From the NCBI GenBank assembly GCA_951230915.1, contig OX579637.1, positions 6,448,001 through 6,512,000 on the forward strand: 64,000 nt of DNA. Reading direction: 5' to 3'. The notes beneath the pieces are model-generated. The model was not told where the DNA came from and ran no database searches. It was given only the letters and a program-made list of their open reading frames with translations. This document shows, piece after piece, positions 59,444 to 64,000 of the stretch (position 1 is the first letter of the stretch; each line of letters begins with the position of its first letter). Both the position numbers and the translations under genes were made by a program. The DNA is from Antitrichia curtipendula (taxonomy: Eukaryota > Streptophyta > Bryopsida > Hypnales > Leucodontaceae).

Positions 59444-62286
59444 TTACTCAGAAGATGCATTGTTGTCTTCTCTACACACATAAGCATCCACAGATGCCTT
59501 GATTATAGCAATTTGATTTTTGGGAATTTTGATTCTTCGATCAGAAGTCTCTGCTCTCACACGTGGCTTCCAAGCAGTGATGATACAGTCCGTGTGCGTC
59601 CAACTCAAAGAAATTGCCTTATCCTCGCACCAAGAACTCCCTTGTTTGTGTCCCAACCTTTGTATGTATCTTCCATAACGTGTTGAAAAGATGTAGGCGT
59701 CTAATATTGCAGCTCAATTGAATTGACATGCCCTAGATCTGGATTAGGATTTGTAAGTGCACGAGCAAGCCAAAATGGGCGGAGGTCACCATTAGCAGGT
59801 CGCACTACAACAAAATAACCCGCGTACACATCACGGCCAATACGGAATGAAGGTGCTGGATGGTCACGCCTACGATCAACAAATGGTGCATCTTCTGCAA
59901 ATTACTCACGCATTTGACCATCGTCAAGGTATTGGTCTTCCACCTCCTCAGTGATTCGAGAATTTGGCCAAAATCCATCCTACAATTTCTCGTGCATCAC
60001 GAGGGGTGCATTCAGAGTGCTTCTGACACCTTCCCAGTATTTCCGCACTGGCTCATTCTTCCTTTGAAACTCTCCAGACAGGTCTTGATAAGCCATTGCA
60101 CCCCACAATGCAATATATCCTTCTAAGTCCTTGCAAACCTCATCAAAACAACGCATTTTTGAGGAGCCAAAGGTGGAGGTGTACCCCTTGGCACTTTAGG
60201 ACCTCCATTTGTTGTCTCCTTCCACTAGCGAATGCCTCCACCTTACTTTGGCAGCCAATCCACATCAATACACAAGACCTTGTACTGTATTAAGGGCCAT
60301 CCATTAGAATCCTTATAAAATTTGAATTGCTGCGCTTGAGAATAGCCTAATAGAGAATCATCACATGTATGCAAATATCCCTTTACAAAACACTTGAAAT
60401 CAGGAACCTCTTCAATGAGATGAGGAATCACAGGCTGTGTTTCACAATCCATAAAAGACTTCATTAACCTTGGAAGTGTAGGGTAATTGTTTGTCTTCAA
60501 TTTGCTACTCCATTGACCAAAAAGAGCATCAATGCCCTCATGAGTGTGTCCGACAATGAGGAAATTGATGTAAATCTCTCGAAAAATAGCTCTATAAACT
60601 AGGAGAGAGCAAAATGCAAAAACCCAACGGTTCTTGTTGTCACTAGAAGCATTGTCAAGTTGAAGAGTCAATGTTGGAGGAAGGGGTTTAGCTTCCACCA
60701 ACTCATCTGGGGGTGACCCAAGAGAGTCCGTACAAGTTTATGAGCCTAATAACAAAGCCTTTGTCAATTCAGAACGATCACCTCCTGCAAAAAGTTCACG
60801 AGATGAATGCTTGGGTTGCACTTCCAAATCTCTTAACAATTTTGCAAGTGATCCTATGGTATGGTTGGAGTCTGTGAGGAAGATGTCTAAGCCATAGTGC
60901 GCATATCGCACATCTCCATGCCCATGAGCAATCACGCCCGTAACTGCCACGGGCATCTTCATGAATGAATCGTTTCCTTTGCTCTTGTGAGAAAAATGGG
61001 GAGAAGCGGTTTTTGAGTGATCCATCTTATCATGGATAATGGTCAAAACTTTGTCAGGAAACATCTCTGACATTCCACGATTTCCATAATACAAATCCCT
61101 ATGCGCCTTCTGTCCATTATGGTGCGTCTTCAATTTGTAGGCCCACACTTGTTGTGCTCGTGAACCAGGAGTGCAAGCACTCTTCAGCTGCTTTAACCTA
61201 TCGCAATATCCGCAATGTGCAAAACTATCACCCCTAGCCTTTGGAGCAAACTCTGGAAAAGATTGACGTCGAATGTTGCTCAAATCCACTAGCTGAAATA
61301 TGTTGCAATTGAAATGACGACTTCACATTGTTATTCTCCGGTAACTTGTCCTTCCAATGAAATCCAGATGGTAAAACTATGGAGGGAACTTTCTCCCCAG
61401 AGTCAAGGGTCTTCGTTTTGTGCGGCATTGCATCAGCTTCGTTGTCCACCAATAATCGAAGAGTGGCCGTTGCTTGTAAAGTGTGGGTCCGAGGCTTCTT
61501 CATCCCCAGATTACCATGATGCTCTGGTTTGTCCTCCTTCTTGGCTTTCCCTCTGTATCTGTAAAAAGTAGCCCTGGATACTCCATGAATATGGCACCAA
61601 GCCGTGGGACAAACTTCATGTTTTGACAAGGTGATCATATCCCTCCCATTTTGATCATGGTGGATTTGCCCGTGTACATCAAGCAAACGAGACTTCCGAG
61701 TGTATACTCCTCCATCAACATACATTACGGACCGAATGGCTTCAATCTGCCCACGTGGAAATGGTTGTACACAATTCTTGGTGCAACACTCCTTGCTAGA
61801 CACCTCAGCCATTGACTGCGGGGTGAGAAAGACATCTTTTCTCGGGAGGCTGTTTGGCTTCTTCCTCTCTCACGAGCTTTCATAGGAACGAACTCCAATT
61901 CGTTTTTGCCGCTCGGTCCCGTTCAGAGCAGATCTGTAGAGATGCGTTTGCTCATGATCATACAAACTAGCACCATTCAAATAGACCCTCGAAATGGGCC
62001 AAGAGTGCATTGACCACATCCACTTCGAAAGAACTTCTTCTTCGCATAAAGACTCTACAATATGAATAGCGACACAATTGTCACCAAGGGGCTCCCCGTT
62101 CATGTCGATGACAAGATCCGCATCTATATTGTGACAAATCCCTTTAGCCACTTCCACCAACCTTTCATTTCTGAGGATGACACACTTTGTATACCAAGAA
62201 CCACGTGGAATTCCCTCGCAAGGTGCAACACCTTCAGGCAAAACTGGCACCGGAACTGTAAACTCGTTGACATCATGAGTATCCAT
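59444..62286 (-). pseudogene. DUF7869-type transposon protein, copy 2 (inverted)
   Basis: Clear homologue of copy 1 over its whole length. The order is ATG 62286 after acceptor TTTCTTGCAG, then NCVQPFPRGQIEAIRSVMYV, HIHGVSRATFYRYRGK, CGYCDRLKQLK, MDHSKTASPHFSHKS, VTGVIAHGHGD, LQLDNASSDNKNRW and IVGHTHEGIDALF. Lesions differ from copy 1: TGA at 61872-61870, a one-base insertion at 61282-61284 (GGATTTGAGC for GGATTGAGC), TAA at 60740-60738, TAA near 60240, and a one-base deletion near 60160. The motif GHTHEDID reads GHTHEGID, replacing an acidic residue proposed to be catalytic. Palindromes lie upstream, as in copy 1. Confidence 0.75.
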
Positions 62287-62383
62287 CCTGCAAGAAATAT
62301 AACTGACATTAGTTTATAATAGAAGATCACATCCAGGACTCCAAGATACATCAAACACAAAATTCTATAAATTCATTGCCAAA

Positions 62384-63379
62384 TTATCTTCGAGCCGAAG
62401 ATATGAATTTATACAAATCATCGTACAAGAATATGAAGTCTCTCACAAGGGCGAGAGGAATGCAAGGTGAGTTACCTGACTATCCAAAAACCCTGAAATC
62501 CTTTAATCATATATAATATATATATAAATAATAATATAAAAAACATTCAAATCAACCATCTCACAGACAAATTACTAAAATATTAAAGCCTACAAATTTG
62601 TCATCTAATCAAAGATAATCATCAAGAGAACAAGAGATACGATTCTACTCAAATGTCTATTTGTGAAATGATACACCAAAGACGATATCCAACCACCTTA
62701 CAAATACTCAAAGTGCAAAAAAAGGATCAATTTATCTTTCGATCGAAAATAACTAAAATGTCAATAAATGACAAGCAGTATTATTTTCATTTCCCCTTAC
62801 CATAAATTAAACCAAACACGCCAACTATTACTTAAAAAAAGTATTATCTTCGATACAAGGATAAATGATTACAGATCATTTAATAATGAATTGTACACAA
62901 AGATATAAGTCAGGTCTATCTGGTGTATTATACAAATTTATAAAACATACATATATTTGAATACTACCTGGAATATTAATTCTATCATCGACTCCAGGAC
63001 AAGATTCTAAGACTGCATTCAGCATAAATTTCATACTAAAAATGGATAACCGGACAGAAATCAATTTGACAGAACTAATACACGCCAATTTATCTTCGGC
63101 TCAAAGATAAAAAGTAAAGTACAATAATTACTAGGATCTCTCCGAGAGGGAAGACGAAGAAGCCGGGTGTCCCTATTGAGAACAAGTATATCCAGTAATT
63201 ACTAGCTTCTAAATTGATTATCTTCGTGTCGATGATAATTCAATATTTTGGCCTCTTCAAGTATTATATTATTCTATGGGTCATAATGTGCACCATTATA
63301 AACTAATGACACTTATCTTCGGCCCGAAGATAAATACAATAGGGATTGTTGTTCATGATTATCTTCGAGCTGAGCATAA
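62384..63379. repeat. 21-bp palindromes upstream of copy 2
   Basis: Copies lie at 62384, 62732, 62844, 63090, 63218, 63313 and 63359 (each about 21 bp), between the start codon of copy 2 and its presumed promoter. Degenerate versions occur near 62610 and 62985. Arrangement mirrors 30592-31592. Confidence 0.85.
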
Positions 63380-64000
63380 ATATGATCATTCGTGGCTGGT
63401 TCTTACGTTCTCTCCGGATTCTTCGGCGTAGAAATAGGGGGACTCAAACCACGTGAAATTCGACACACACCTTGGAATCTGTGCCGTCCGAATGCTTACC
63501 GCTCAAGACTATCACTTGCAGTTGACAAATGGAGAATAGAAAACTGTACCTTAATCAACAATACGGTTTATAATCAAACAACTCTCAACGAATGACACCG
63601 AACACAGAAACTTTGACAAGAAGTAATGAAAAGAGAACCTGGAACTTCCGAGAACTCAAGCGATACTAAGCCGCCAAGACACTACTAACTTCGCAAACAT
63701 AGAATGATTTGAAAATGCACACATTCAGAGGCCGCACCGTAACAATGCATGCAGGAGGCAAAGGAGGAACAAAAGACTGGAGAACAAGAAAATGAGGCAA
63801 TATGGGGAGCTCACGAGAGAGAGACGATGAAGAAAGTGGCGGGATGACTAAGCGGGAACTTTGAACGTTCCAAAAATTCAGGAAGCAGGGGAGGAGTATC
63901 TCCCTACTTTGGGGGCGTTGACATTCCTATCCCGCAACTGCTGGTTTAGGGGTGAAATGGAATCCAACGTTCCACCGACCTCTATTCTTATAAATATGCA
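63380..64000 (-). promoter_or_regulatory. presumed promoter and 5' leader of DUF7869 copy 2
   Basis: Higher GC content than the palindrome zone. On the minus strand, 63940-63760 aligns with 30040-30240 (see that entry). TATTTATAAGAAT at the window edge (about 63985-63998) may be a TATA element. The element probably continues beyond the window. Confidence 0.45.

Overview
The window looks like nuclear DNA from a land plant or close streptophyte relative with a large, transposon-rich genome. Supporting this are plant-type GT-AG introns, an SUVR-type histone methyltransferase gene, a CACTA-type MITE, a likely plant LINE remnant and short TTTAGGG-like tracts. There is no operon structure, and I see no rRNA, tRNA or CRISPR array. 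I cannot name the species.

Layout. 0-3.5 kb: 3' exons of an SU(VAR)3-9-related (SUVR) histone H3K9 methyltransferase, the only ordinary host gene I recognise. 5.6-8.7 kb: a GC-richer, CCGGAA-rich insertion with a TATA box and a coiled-coil ORF interrupted by two in-frame TAG codons. 10.6-13.9 kb (minus): a four-exon transposase-like gene with an RNase H-like signature, broken by one TAG and two frameshifts. 14.1-15.7 kb: a 5'-truncated gene of the DUF7869 type. 15.7-18.6 kb: AT-rich, empty.

18.6-34.5 kb is the most interesting part. Four decayed genes lie head to tail on the plus strand. They are a protein with a ParB/sulfiredoxin-like GQHS motif and a methyltransferase-like glycine motif (20.6-24.6 kb), an FCP1/HAD-type phosphatase-like protein (26.7-28.2 kb), a basic disordered protein (28.6-29.5 kb) and a full-length DUF7869 protein (31.6-34.5 kb). 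Their introns and spacers, but not their exons, are seeded with a 21-bp palindrome whose half-site is about TTATCYTCGR. A 180-bp inverted repeat made of the same motif sits in front of the first gene. A second copy of the DUF7869 gene with the same palindromes lies inverted at 59.4-64.0 kb, and a third, older copy without palindromes at 51.6-53.8 kb.

38.0-42.7 kb is another composite unit. A protein-kinase-like pseudogene and a divergent minus-strand zinc-finger-like gene lie between two GTCCG-rich tracts. The zinc-finger gene is split by a 140-bp CACTA MITE whose removal restores the reading frame. 34.5-38.0, 42.7-44.9, 46.3-51.6 and 53.8-58.6 kb are AT-rich and hold only small inverted repeats, a microsatellite and gene debris.

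Nearly every transposon ORF is continuous in one frame apart from isolated stop codons, most of which need only one transition from CAG, CAA, CGA or TGG. That fits slow decay of cytosine-methylated, silenced elements. My working model is a large multi-gene element, or nested set of elements, in which the palindromes are binding or methylation sites for an element-encoded protein. The gene order and the palindromes are read directly; their functional link is inference.
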